The position numbers were made by a program, and so were the translations under genes. Under the pieces are notes generated by a model. It was not told where the DNA came from. It worked only from the letters and a program-made list of their open reading frames with translations, and made no database searches. A stretch of DNA of 7,471 bases, taken from UBA5359 sp028699365 [NCBI: bacterium]. GTDB taxonomy: Bacteria > UBP13 > UBA5359. Of the stretch, positions 1 through 5,318 are shown one piece after another. The DNA is taken from NCBI GenBank assembly GCA_028699365.1, contig JAQVUQ010000129.1:1-7471 (forward strand), read 5' to 3'. The stretch's first letter is position 1; each line of letters starts with the position of its first letter.

Positions 1-80
1 TGGCCGCTCCTGATGCTGACGAGATCGAAGCGGAAGTTATTGAGGAGGTAAGCGAAAATGAGCATGTTCAGGAAGGCTGA
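1..80 (+). CDS. C-terminal end of an upstream gene (partial)
   Basis: The frame beginning at base 3 is open from the window edge to a TGA at 78-80 and encodes 25 residues rich in Glu, Asp and Val (starting AAPDADEIEAEV). The other two plus frames stop at 12 and 49. An acidic tail whose last codons run through the ribosome binding site and start of the next gene fits the compact operon style seen further on. The overlap with the ATPase gene is 23 bases. Too little is visible to name a family; a phage exonuclease or another recombination protein would suit the position, but that is inference from neighbours only. Confidence 0.55.
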   Translation, partial: AAPDADEIEAEVIEEVSENEHVQEG

Positions 81-1011
81 AAGAAGGAAGCAGAAGTTAC
101 GCCTGGCAATCTCTGGACCGTCAGGTAGTGGTAAAACCTACAGTGCTTTGCAAGTGGCCTTTGGTATAGGCGGGCGCGTGGTGGTGATAGACAGCGAGAG
201 AGGCAGCGCGGATCTGTATGAGCATTTAGGCGAGTATGACGTATACACCATGCAGCCGCCGTATGAACCTGAAAAGTTGATGCAGGTTATAGCGGCAGCC
301 GAGCGCGAGGGATACGACACCATTATCATCGACAGTCTCACTCACTACTGGGCCGGTGAAGGTGGCTTGCTGGAACGTCATGACAAAATGGGCGGCAACT
401 CCTTTACCGCATGGGGGAAGATCACCCCCGTGCAAAACAAAATGGTAGATGCTATGTTGGCCAGTAAGTGTCATGTCATCGTAACCATGAGGTCTAAACA
501 GGAATATGTTTTGACGGAAAAAAACGGCAAGCAAACACCCGAAAAAGTTGGTATGTCACCCGAGCAGAGGAATCAGATAGAGTTTGAATTCACATCTTCA
601 CTCGCCCTCAATATGCAGCATGTATCCGAGGTATCCAACGGCAAGGACCGGACAGGGCTATTCGACGGCAAGGCTATCGTGCTTTCGCAGGACACCGGCA
701 AGCAACTCCTGGCATGGCTGGAAACCGGAGCAGATGCACCGGAACCCACCGTTACCAACGATATACAGGGGTTGCAGTCACAGACTGCCGCCAAGCCCTC
801 TAAAACTCCCATAGTAGCCTACGGGGAGCGGATTAAAGCGCTGGGCTTTGAGAGCGCGGAGGCGAAGCAGATTGTCGCGCAGGTGACGGGAAAAAGCAGC
901 GGTTTTACCGCCGAGGACTTTGCCAAACTTGATGAGTGGATCGCAAAAAACACGCCGCCTGAAGAGCCGGAGCAGAACACGATTGAAGGAGATGGAAATG
1001 AACAGGGATGA
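58..1011 (+). CDS. Phage AAA/RecA-like ATPase (Sak4-like, AAA_24 type)
   Basis: This 317-residue protein has a P-loop GPSGSGKT at residues 20-27 and a Walker B strand ending in Asp92 (TIIIDS), with a conserved THYW just after it. Both fit the RecA-core phage nucleotide-binding proteins (AAA_24), which include the Sak4 single-strand annealing ATPases. The core ends near residue 230. A variable linker follows, then a small helical region around residues 250-300 (ERIKALGF, VTGKSSGFTAEDF) and an acidic tail. The ATG at 58 has GGAGG at 44-48, nine bases upstream; an in-frame ATG at 64 is the alternative start. The neighbouring SSB supports a role in annealing or strand handling in the cytoplasm, since Sak4 proteins commonly work with a phage SSB. 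The ATPase fold is clear; the annealing role is inferred. Confidence 0.85.
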   Translation: MSMFRKAERRKQKLRLAISGPSGSGKTYSALQVAFGIGGRVVVIDSERGSADLYEHLGEYDVYTMQPPYEPEKLMQVIAAAEREGYDTIIIDSLTHYWAGEGGLLERHDKMGGNSFTAWGKITPVQNKMVDAMLASKCHVIVTMRSKQEYVLTEKNGKQTPEKVGMSPEQRNQIEFEFTSSLALNMQHVSEVSNGKDRTGLFDGKAIVLSQDTGKQLLAWLETGADAPEPTVTNDIQGLQSQTAAKPSKTPIVAYGERIKALGFESAEAKQIVAQVTGKSSGFTAEDFAKLDEWIAKNTPPEEPEQNTIEGDGNEQG

Positions 1012-1594
1012 ACTGAGGCAGGCCACTGAGGCTATATGGAGGGGTAACGTTCACAGGCAAGGCGTTGACAATTTGCTAGACCGCCTTAAGGGTAGCGATT
1101 ATTATATGGCCCCTTGTTCGACGCAGCATCATCTGTCGTGTGAGGGCGGGCTTGCGACACACACCATCAACGTTTATGAGGAGCTTGTAAGCCTACTCCC
1201 GGATACTGGCATACCAGAGGAATCTATCACAATAGCGGCCATGGGACATGACCTCTGTAAAATAGGCTTCTACAAGCCGTCTTTCCGCAACAAAAAGAAC
1301 GAGAGAACAGGGGCATGGGAGAAGGCGCCTTGGTATGATATCGAAGACCAGTTGCCTCTCGGTCATGGGGAAAAGAGCGTCATTTTCCTGCAGCAGTATA
1401 TGACGCTGACCTTTGAGGAGATGATGGCTATCCGCTGGCACATGGGCGGATTCACTCCGGGCATGGACTATACACTACAACAGGCATGGAGTAAAGCGGC
1501 GCAATTGTGCCCGTTGGTGCCCTTGCTTCATGCAGCGGACTTGCTGGCAACGCACATCACGGAAGCCGAGGAGGTGACAGAGCGTGTTGAATAG
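998..1594 (+). CDS. HD-domain phosphohydrolase
   Basis: The product is 198 residues and carries the ordered metal-binding set of the HD superfamily: His55 (GGLATHT), His84-Asp85 (AAMGHDLCKIG), His123 (GHGEKS), His148 (IRWHMGG) and Asp181 (LHAADLLATH). Such enzymes use divalent metal ions to hydrolyse phosphoester bonds of nucleotides or nucleic acids; the substrate here cannot be read from the sequence. I chose the ATG at 998 because AAGGAG at 986-991 lies six bases upstream; the ATG at 992 sits too close to that site. This gives a 14-base overlap with the ATPase gene. Its position between the recombination ATPase and SSB suggests a part in phage DNA or nucleotide metabolism, but no such function has been shown from what is visible. 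Confidence 0.85.
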   Translation: MNRDELRQATEAIWRGNVHRQGVDNLLDRLKGSDYYMAPCSTQHHLSCEGGLATHTINVYEELVSLLPDTGIPEESITIAAMGHDLCKIGFYKPSFRNKKNERTGAWEKAPWYDIEDQLPLGHGEKSVIFLQQYMTLTFEEMMAIRWHMGGFTPGMDYTLQQAWSKAAQLCPLVPLLHAADLLATHITEAEEVTERVE

Positions 1595-2015
1595 ATGCGT
1601 GTTGATAGGTAGGCTCACCCGTGACCCGGAGCGCAGATTTACCCAGAGCGGTAAATGTGTCACCTCCTTCAACCTGGCGGTGGATCGTAAATTCACCAAC
1701 GCCAACGGCGAGAAGCAGGCGGATTTCATCGGCATCACCGCATGGGGAAAGCTGGCCGAGATAGTCTGTGACAACTTAAACAAGGGGCGCTTAGTAGCCG
1801 TTGACGGGCGCATACAGTCGGACAGCTACACGGACAAAAACAGCGGCGATAAGCGCACCCGCACCGGTGTTGTCGCCGAGGACATACGCTTCCTGGACTG
1901 GCCGAAGGACAACACGGCGGACACAAGCAGAGCCGGTAACGCTGGAAACGCGCCCAGCAACGATGATTACACGGACAACTATGAGGACTGCACACTGGAC
2001 GATATGCCATTTTAA
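1584..2015 (+). CDS. ssb: Single-stranded DNA-binding protein
   Basis: The 143-residue protein opens with the SSB OB-fold signature (LNRCVLIGRLTRDPE) and continues with FNLAVDR and DFIGITAWGKLAE. It ends with an acidic tail closing on DDMPF, the usual SSB tip that docks partner proteins. Length and tail are those of a complete bacterial-type SSB. The start is GTG at 1584 or TTG at 1587; GGAGG at 1570-1574 lies nine bases before the GTG, so the GTG is preferred. The gene overlaps the HD gene by 11 bases. It coats single strands during phage replication and probably serves the ATPase encoded upstream. This is the most secure assignment in the first part of the window. Confidence 0.97.
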   Translation: MLNRCVLIGRLTRDPERRFTQSGKCVTSFNLAVDRKFTNANGEKQADFIGITAWGKLAEIVCDNLNKGRLVAVDGRIQSDSYTDKNSGDKRTRTGVVAEDIRFLDWPKDNTADTSRAGNAGNAPSNDDYTDNYEDCTLDDMPF

Positions 2016-2031
2016 GGCCGTCTTTACGGCC
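2016..2031. other. Perfect hairpin right after the ssb stop codon
   Basis: GGCCGT (2016-2021) and ACGGCC (2026-2031) form a perfect 6-bp stem with a CTTT loop, beginning at the first base after the ssb TAA. No T-run follows, so it is not a standard intrinsic terminator. It could stabilise or process the ssb end of the message, or cause partial termination. Confidence 0.5.
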
Positions 2032-2059
2032 ACATGGGAGCGGTAGAGGCACACCCTTT

Positions 2060-2161
2060 ATGAGGACAGCCGAGCCGGGAGGAAATAGTCGTGGGTATGG
2101 TGATCACCGGCCCGCTCCCTACCCTATAAAACGAGAGGAGGCATACCAATGGGGGAATTAA
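2060..2161 (+). CDS. Possible 33-residue peptide upstream of the winged-helix gene
   Basis: An ATG at 2060 opens 33 codons ending at TAA 2159-2161, overlapping the start of the next gene by 13 bases. The peptide begins MRTAEPGG, is rich in Gly, Pro and Arg, and ends near YQWGN. Upstream there is only a weak GAGG-like site (AGAGG, 2045-2049). For it: it spans most of an otherwise empty stretch in a tightly packed operon and overlaps the next start. Against it: its length is easily reached by chance, and the region also has complementary segments that suggest an RNA leader. I do not recognise a family. Confidence 0.35.
   Translation: MRTAEPGGNSRGYGDHRPAPYPIKREEAYQWGN
2099..2108. promoter_or_regulatory. 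10-bp perfect palindrome in the ssb downstream gap
   Basis: GGTGATCACC is a perfect palindrome in the non-coding or weakly coding stretch 2016-2148. The same stretch has several complementary segments: GGGAGCGG (2036-2043) with CCGCTCCC (2112-2119), GGGTA (2093-2097) with TACCC (2120-2124), and GGTATG (2094-2099) with CATACC (2142-2147). The last lies between the ribosome binding site and start of the next gene. These pairings are mutually exclusive in part. A protein-binding site or a folded leader are both possible. Confidence 0.3.
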
Positions 2162-2496
2162 CCCACGCTGAAAACCTACTCCTGAACAGCCTGAGAGATA
2201 CCACCAGAGACGCGCCGAAATTCTCAGGCCAGATATACAGCGAAACACATCTCACAGGCCGTCAGATTCGCCTGTATGCTAACAAACTCATAGAGGCAGG
2301 GTATCCGGTCGTTTCGGTCAGCACAGAGGAGCCTAGAGGCTATTTTATCGCCCGTAGTTGGGATGACCTGGTATTAGGGACACGGCATTTGAGGAGTAGA
2401 TTAAAATGCCTGTCGCATCGGATAAAGCAGTTAGAGGACATAGGGAGTAGAGAGTTTGGAGCGGAACAAATGGAATTGTGGAGGGAAGCGATATGA
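2149..2496 (+). CDS. Winged-helix DNA-binding protein
   Basis: This 115-residue protein has a helix-turn-helix with a wing at about residues 10-70: LLNSLRDTT, then FSGQIYSETHLTGRQIRLYANKLIEAG as turn and recognition helices, then PVVSVSTEEPRGYFIA as the beta wing. The last 40 residues are helical and basic (TRHLRSRLKCLSHRIKQLE), like a dimerising helix. Proteins of this layout are common in the early regions of Bacillota phages, next to YopX or replication genes. The ATG at 2149 has AGGAGG at 2136-2141 with a seven-base gap. It shares an ATGA overlap with the YopX gene downstream. The DNA target and role, regulator or replication accessory, are not shown by the sequence. Confidence 0.75.
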   Translation: MGELTHAENLLLNSLRDTTRDAPKFSGQIYSETHLTGRQIRLYANKLIEAGYPVVSVSTEEPRGYFIARSWDDLVLGTRHLRSRLKCLSHRIKQLEDIGSREFGAEQMELWREAI

Positions 2497-2936
2497 GACA
2501 GCATAAATTCCGAGCGTGGGATGAAGACAACGAAATTATGCGTTACTCAGAGAACGACGGAGAGGACAGCGCATACGGTCCCATAGTTTGGCAGATAGAC
2601 AGCGAAGGCGTCCACTTCGAAGAGATGACGATGGTTGACGAATGTGTCGGCGGTGAGCACGAGCAAAACTACAGATACCGTGCTCCAAACCAGAAGATTA
2701 TGGAGTTCACCGGCCTACACGACAAGGACGGCAAAGAGGCATACGAAGGGGATGTATTTAAGCGAAAATTTATGGACGACAGCGACATAGGAGTTATTAA
2801 GTTTAAAGACGGGGCATTTATTGTGAAGTGGATAAAAAATACTTTCTCGCAAGGCTTAATATACCATTTGCCGGAAGCAGAAATAATCGGAAACATTCAC
2901 GAGAACCCCGACCTGCTTACTTCATCCGCTCCTTAA
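2493..2936 (+). CDS. YopX family protein
   Basis: The 147-residue protein begins MRQHKFRAWD and contains MEFTGLHDKDGKEAYEGDVF and a C-terminal EIIGNIHENPDLL. These are the signatures of the YopX family of phage proteins (named from Bacillus phage SPbeta), whose biochemical role is not known. I placed the start at 2493 because GGAGGG at 2480-2485 is seven bases upstream and the ATGA overlap with the previous stop is exact; an in-frame GTG at 2478 would add five residues without a better site. Its 3' end overlaps the end of the minus-strand RHH gene by 20 bases, tail to tail. It is the last gene of the first plus-strand block. Confidence 0.9.
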   Translation: MRQHKFRAWDEDNEIMRYSENDGEDSAYGPIVWQIDSEGVHFEEMTMVDECVGGEHEQNYRYRAPNQKIMEFTGLHDKDGKEAYEGDVFKRKFMDDSDIGVIKFKDGAFIVKWIKNTFSQGLIYHLPEAEIIGNIHENPDLLTSSAP

Positions 2937-3063
2937 CCAACGGATGAGTGGCAAGGAGATAGTTTATCATGTTGGAGAGCGAACGGCCTTGCAGTTCCCG
3001 CAACTCTTCAACAGCCTGGTATACGTTCTGGTCGATGGTCATGTTTACACGTTGCTTTGCCAT
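2917..3063 (-). CDS. Ribbon-helix-helix (CopG/Arc-type) regulator, antisense to the operon
   Basis: This is the only gene I support on the minus strand. Its 48 residues have the RHH plan: a short strand (KQRVNMTI, residues 3-10), helix A (11-24), a Gly-Arg-Ser turn (26-28) and helix B (SLSNMINYLL). RHH proteins bind operators as dimers through the paired strands and often regulate their own promoter. A longer in-frame reading starting at 3237 is open, but the extra 58 residues are hydrophobic and unlike any regulator. A strong promoter lies just before the ATG at 3063, and no Shine-Dalgarno site is present. The expected transcript starts at the ATG itself, so the message is probably leaderless. 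Divergent placement to the replication initiator suggests control of that promoter. Confidence 0.8.
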   Translation of the reverse strand: MAKQRVNMTIDQNVYQAVEELRELQGRSLSNMINYLLATHPLVKERMK

Positions 3064-3098
3064 AAAGGCATTATAGCAAACAACTGTATAAACTGCAA
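3063..3098 (-). promoter_or_regulatory. Promoter of the RHH gene
   Basis: Read on the minus strand, TTGCAG (3098-3093) and TATAAT (3075-3070) are separated by exactly 17 bases, and a TG one base before the -10 makes it an extended -10 (TGCTATAAT). Six bases separate the -10 from position 3063, the A of the ATG. Transcription would therefore be expected to begin at or within one base of the start codon, giving a leaderless message. Confidence 0.7.
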
Positions 3099-3104
3099 CA
3101 CAGT
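3083..3104. promoter_or_regulatory. Inverted repeat over the RHH -35 box (candidate operator)
   Basis: ACTGT (3083-3087) and ACAGT (3100-3104) are perfect inverted half-sites separated by 12 bases, with centres 17 bp apart. The repeat covers the -35 box and part of the spacer of the RHH promoter. AACTG also recurs as a direct repeat at 3082 and 3091. A dimeric or tetrameric RHH protein bound here would block its own promoter. This is inferred from position; the half-sites are short. Confidence 0.4.
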
Positions 3105-3105
3105 A

Positions 3106-3134
3106 TTGTTTTATGGCATAAAGTATGATAATAT
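3106..3134 (+). promoter_or_regulatory. Weak candidate promoter for the replication initiator gene
   Basis: TTGTTT (3106-3111) and TAATAT (3129-3134) are 17 bases apart; GATAAT (3127-3132) and TATGAT (3124-3129) are overlapping alternatives for the -10. The match to consensus is moderate. The transcript would begin near 3139-3141, again at or just inside the first ATG of the initiator gene. Low G+C (about 28% over 3064-3138) supports a promoter region. Activation or repression by the RHH protein would be plausible. Confidence 0.4.
3111..3121. promoter_or_regulatory. Palindrome TTATGGCATAA in the initiator promoter spacer
   Basis: TTATG and CATAA flank a single central G, giving a perfect 11-bp dyad between the candidate -35 and -10 boxes of the plus-strand promoter. 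A sequence sharing CATAAAG with it recurs at 3061-3067, over the RHH start codon (second copy at 3117-3123). It may be an operator; nothing but position and symmetry supports this. Confidence 0.35.
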
Positions 3135-3138
3135 AAAG

Positions 3139-3990
3139 ATGGGGGAAATACTTTTGAAGGAAGGCATCGTGCAGGGTTATATTATCCCCATATCCAACGG
3201 CATACTGGACCCAAAACATGTAAATCAAATAGGTCAATCTCTATGGGTTTTTATGTGGATGATCGATAAGACCATAGGAGAATACGACGATAACGGACTG
3301 AGATACGGCAAGGTTCTTAACGGAAAAGCGTTTACCACCGGGGCGTTAGCTTCTGAGCTTGGCATTGATGAAAGAACTGTTAGAAGATACATAGCGCGCC
3401 TCAAAAAATACGAGTATATCACGGTAAAAAAAACACGTTATGGGATGGTGGCAGAGGTGACAAAAAGCAAGAAATGGAGAACGGACAAAAATGGCCGCAC
3501 TGACATTTCCAGTCAGGACAAAAATGGCCGCACTGACTGTCCAGACCGGACAAATTTGACCGCCAGACCGGACAAAAATGGCCGCACCTATACAGACAGT
3601 ACAAGTACAAGTACAAGTACTGACAGTACAGTACAGAAAAACACCGTAAAAAAAGTAGACGGTTTAGGGGAGGTTGTAGATCACTACTGCGAGACAGTCA
3701 AGAGAGTTACCGTCTCCGGAACAGACCGACAATTGATTATTGACCTCTTGAACGACGGTGTAACTACAGAGCTTATGAAACGCATAATCACGGAGCGCAC
3801 AGCGGCCTATAAAGGCGACGGCATAAAGTCTTTCAAGTATTTCAAGGACGCCATTGTCGAGGCGGCAGGAGAAGCCAAGAGTAAAGAGCAGCGAGAGAAA
3901 GAATACTACGACCGCATCAACAGGCAGAACGAGGAAGAAGATGCTAAATACGGCCAACTGTTAAGAGAAATGGAGGCCGGTAAGTCATGA
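3139..3990 (+). CDS. Phage replication initiator (N-terminal winged helix, DnaD-like C-terminus)
   Basis: As annotated the protein has 283 residues. Residues 13-45 (GYIIPISNGILDP, SLWVFMWMIDKT) match the start of many Bacillota phage replication proteins. A helix-turn-helix follows at 66-94 (TTGALASELGIDERTVRRYI). Residues 114-165 are a low-complexity linker with three DKNGRT repeats and an STSTSTDST stretch. A helical C-terminal part (about 172-235) contains GIKSFKYFKDAI, as in DnaD/DnaB_2 domains that recruit the helicase. The start is uncertain: ATG 3139 has no Shine-Dalgarno site; TTG 3154 follows GGGGGA (3141-3146); GTG 3169 follows AAGGAAGG (3158-3165). An open reading back to 2944 is rejected because it runs antisense through the RHH gene. 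The likely job is binding the internal repeats and loading the downstream helicase. It shares an ATGA with the helicase gene. Confidence 0.85.
   Translation: MGEILLKEGIVQGYIIPISNGILDPKHVNQIGQSLWVFMWMIDKTIGEYDDNGLRYGKVLNGKAFTTGALASELGIDERTVRRYIARLKKYEYITVKKTRYGMVAEVTKSKKWRTDKNGRTDISSQDKNGRTDCPDRTNLTARPDKNGRTYTDSTSTSTSTDSTVQKNTVKKVDGLGEVVDHYCETVKRVTVSGTDRQLIIDLLNDGVTTELMKRIITERTAAYKGDGIKSFKYFKDAIVEAAGEAKSKEQREKEYYDRINRQNEEEDAKYGQLLREMEAGKS
3483..3587 (+). repeat. Iteron-like repeats inside the initiator gene (candidate origin)
   Basis: GGACAAAAATGGCCGCAC occurs exactly at 3483-3500, 3516-3533 and 3570-3587; the first two copies share four further bases (TGAC). A fourth, degenerate copy starts at 3548 (GGACAAATTTGACCGC, 13 of 16 matching). 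CCAGACCGGACAAA also recurs at 3541 and 3563. Start-to-start spacings are 33, 32 and 22 bp, close to whole helical turns. The three exact copies are in the same reading frame, but the degenerate one is in another frame, so protein repetition alone does not explain it. Initiators that bind iterons within their own gene are known from lambda O. The origin role here is inferred. Confidence 0.65.
3598..3636 (+). repeat. AGTACA hexanucleotide array next to the iterons
   Basis: Three exact copies of AGTACA and a fourth cut to five bases run from 3598 to 3620; after TGAC the motif returns as AGTACAGTACAG to 3636. It encodes alternating Ser and Thr. Because the unit is six bases, gain or loss of units keeps the frame. 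It lies 11 bases after the last iteron and is followed by A-rich DNA (3637-3656), a layout resembling the easily melted segment beside iterons in phage origins. Confidence 0.6.
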
Positions 3991-5318
3991 TGATGCCACA
4001 AGATTTTGACGCCGAAAGGGCAGTAATAGCCTGCGTGTTTATGGATAATTCACTTTATCCAACCATAACAGCCGCCGGAGTGACGGCGGAGGTGTTCTAT
4101 ATGGAGCAGCACCGGGCGGTATGGCGTGCAGTTTCCGACCTGTATTCCTCTAAAACCCCGATAGATATATTCACAGTTGGCGACTGGCTGGAAAGCAAAA
4201 CGGACGAGCAGACCATAGCCAATAGGCGCGTTTTAATGGAGTACGTTTCGTCCCTGGCCACCATTGCCAACGTTGAGACGCACGCCCGTATCATATACTC
4301 AAAATACCGCCACCGACAGGCAATCACAACGGCGCAGGAAATGATAAATCTAACAGCGGACACCGCAAAAGAGCCAGAGCAGATCATTGAGGAGATCGCC
4401 GAAAAGGCGCAGCAGCTTTCTAAAAACTGCCTGCCGTCAAAGAGCTTGAAACCCATATACGACTACGCCATTGATGAATTGCAGCGCATGGACATGGCGC
4501 GTAAAGACCGGGAACTGCTTGGAGTGAGAACAGGAATTACCCGGCTTGATATAAAGCTTAACGGAGGCTTAAAGGGCGGCGAGTTTCACATTCTTGCAGC
4601 GCGGCCGGGTATGGGTAAAACGGCTCTGGTGATGAATGTTCTGTCAAATATTGCCAAGTCAGGCAAGCGAGTTCTTTTTCTCCCTACTGAAATGACCGGC
4701 ATGGCTCTGGCCAGGAGGGCAATATCTATACAGTCAGGCCTTGACCACCGCCGTCTGTCGATGGCAACGGTGAACGATGAGGAGATTGACGCTGTTGTCG
4801 CGGCCACAAATAACATGATGCGGCAGCAGGTGATAATAGAAGAGAACGGCTGCATCAGCATACCTGCCTTTAGAACGCTCCTGCATCGAGCTTGCAATAA
4901 CGACAAGAGACCAGACGTTGTGATAATAGATCGTATCTGTCAGATGGAGGCAGTTAAGAACCACAACGGCAACCGGACCGGTGAAATTATGGAGATCAGT
5001 AAAGGGCTTCTTGGGGCAGCCAGAGATTTTAAACTGCCGATACTGGGAGTAACACAGCTATCCAGAGCCACAGAGGGACGCAGCGACAAGCGCCCGATAC
5101 TGTCAGACCTGCGTGATTCAGGCAGCCTAGAGCAAGACGCCCACTCTGTAATGCTGCTTTACCGTCCGGACTACTACGAGTCGGATGAGTTGCAGCACAC
5201 CGGACAGGCAGAGTTGATTATGGCTAAAAACAGGGACGGGGAAACGGGAACGATACTGCTACACTTTGACGCCGCAACAATGCGGATGATGCCGATCGAC
5301 GGGAGGTATGAACAGTGA
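3987..5318 (+). CDS. DnaB-family replicative DNA helicase
   Basis: The 443-residue protein has the full DnaB layout: an N-terminal helical domain (DAERAVIACVFMDN, FYMEQHRAVWRAV), a linker, then a RecA-type motor with LDIKLNGGLKGGEFHILAARPGMGKT (Walker A, residues 205-212). Walker B ends at Asp315 in VVIIDRICQME. DLRDSGSLEQDAHSVMLLYR and KNRDGETG near the C-terminus are close to DnaB consensus. The length matches full-size DnaB proteins. The usual DYLQLM after Walker B reads DRICQM, a visible departure. It forms a hexamer that unwinds the phage replication fork. ATG 3987 is chosen from three successive ATGs because GGAGG at 3972-3976 lies ten bases upstream and the stop overlap is exact. No separate AAA loader is visible, so the initiator may load it. 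Confidence 0.95.
   Translation: MMMPQDFDAERAVIACVFMDNSLYPTITAAGVTAEVFYMEQHRAVWRAVSDLYSSKTPIDIFTVGDWLESKTDEQTIANRRVLMEYVSSLATIANVETHARIIYSKYRHRQAITTAQEMINLTADTAKEPEQIIEEIAEKAQQLSKNCLPSKSLKPIYDYAIDELQRMDMARKDRELLGVRTGITRLDIKLNGGLKGGEFHILAARPGMGKTALVMNVLSNIAKSGKRVLFLPTEMTGMALARRAISIQSGLDHRRLSMATVNDEEIDAVVAATNNMMRQQVIIEENGCISIPAFRTLLHRACNNDKRPDVVIIDRICQMEAVKNHNGNRTGEIMEISKGLLGAARDFKLPILGVTQLSRATEGRSDKRPILSDLRDSGSLEQDAHSVMLLYRPDYYESDELQHTGQAELIMAKNRDGETGTILLHFDAATMRMMPIDGRYEQ

Noticed and set aside
2016-2031. Intrinsic terminator after ssb
   Set aside because: The stem is only 6 bp and is followed by ACATGGG, not a T-run, so efficient intrinsic termination is unlikely.
1735-2054. Overlapping Cys/Arg-rich reading frames on both strands over ssb
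   Set aside because: They are alternate frames of the ssb gene; the Cys- and Arg-rich or Thr-rich composition comes from reading its C-terminal codons out of frame.
2944-3138. Upstream extension of the initiator reading frame
   Set aside because: The frame is open back to 2944, but those 65 codons run antisense through the RHH gene and its promoter, include many Cys and Tyr, and resemble no initiator N-terminus. The homologous-looking part begins at about residue 13 of the shorter form.
3064-3237. 58-residue N-terminal extension of the minus-strand RHH gene
   Set aside because: The extension covers the divergent promoters and the start of the initiator gene, is hydrophobic and Tyr-rich, and has no ribosome binding site. 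The RHH fold is complete from the ATG at 3063.
3483-3587. CRISPR array
   Set aside because: The repeats are 18-22 bp, only three are exact, the spacers are 4-36 bp and unequal, and all lie inside a coding region. Iterons are the better reading.
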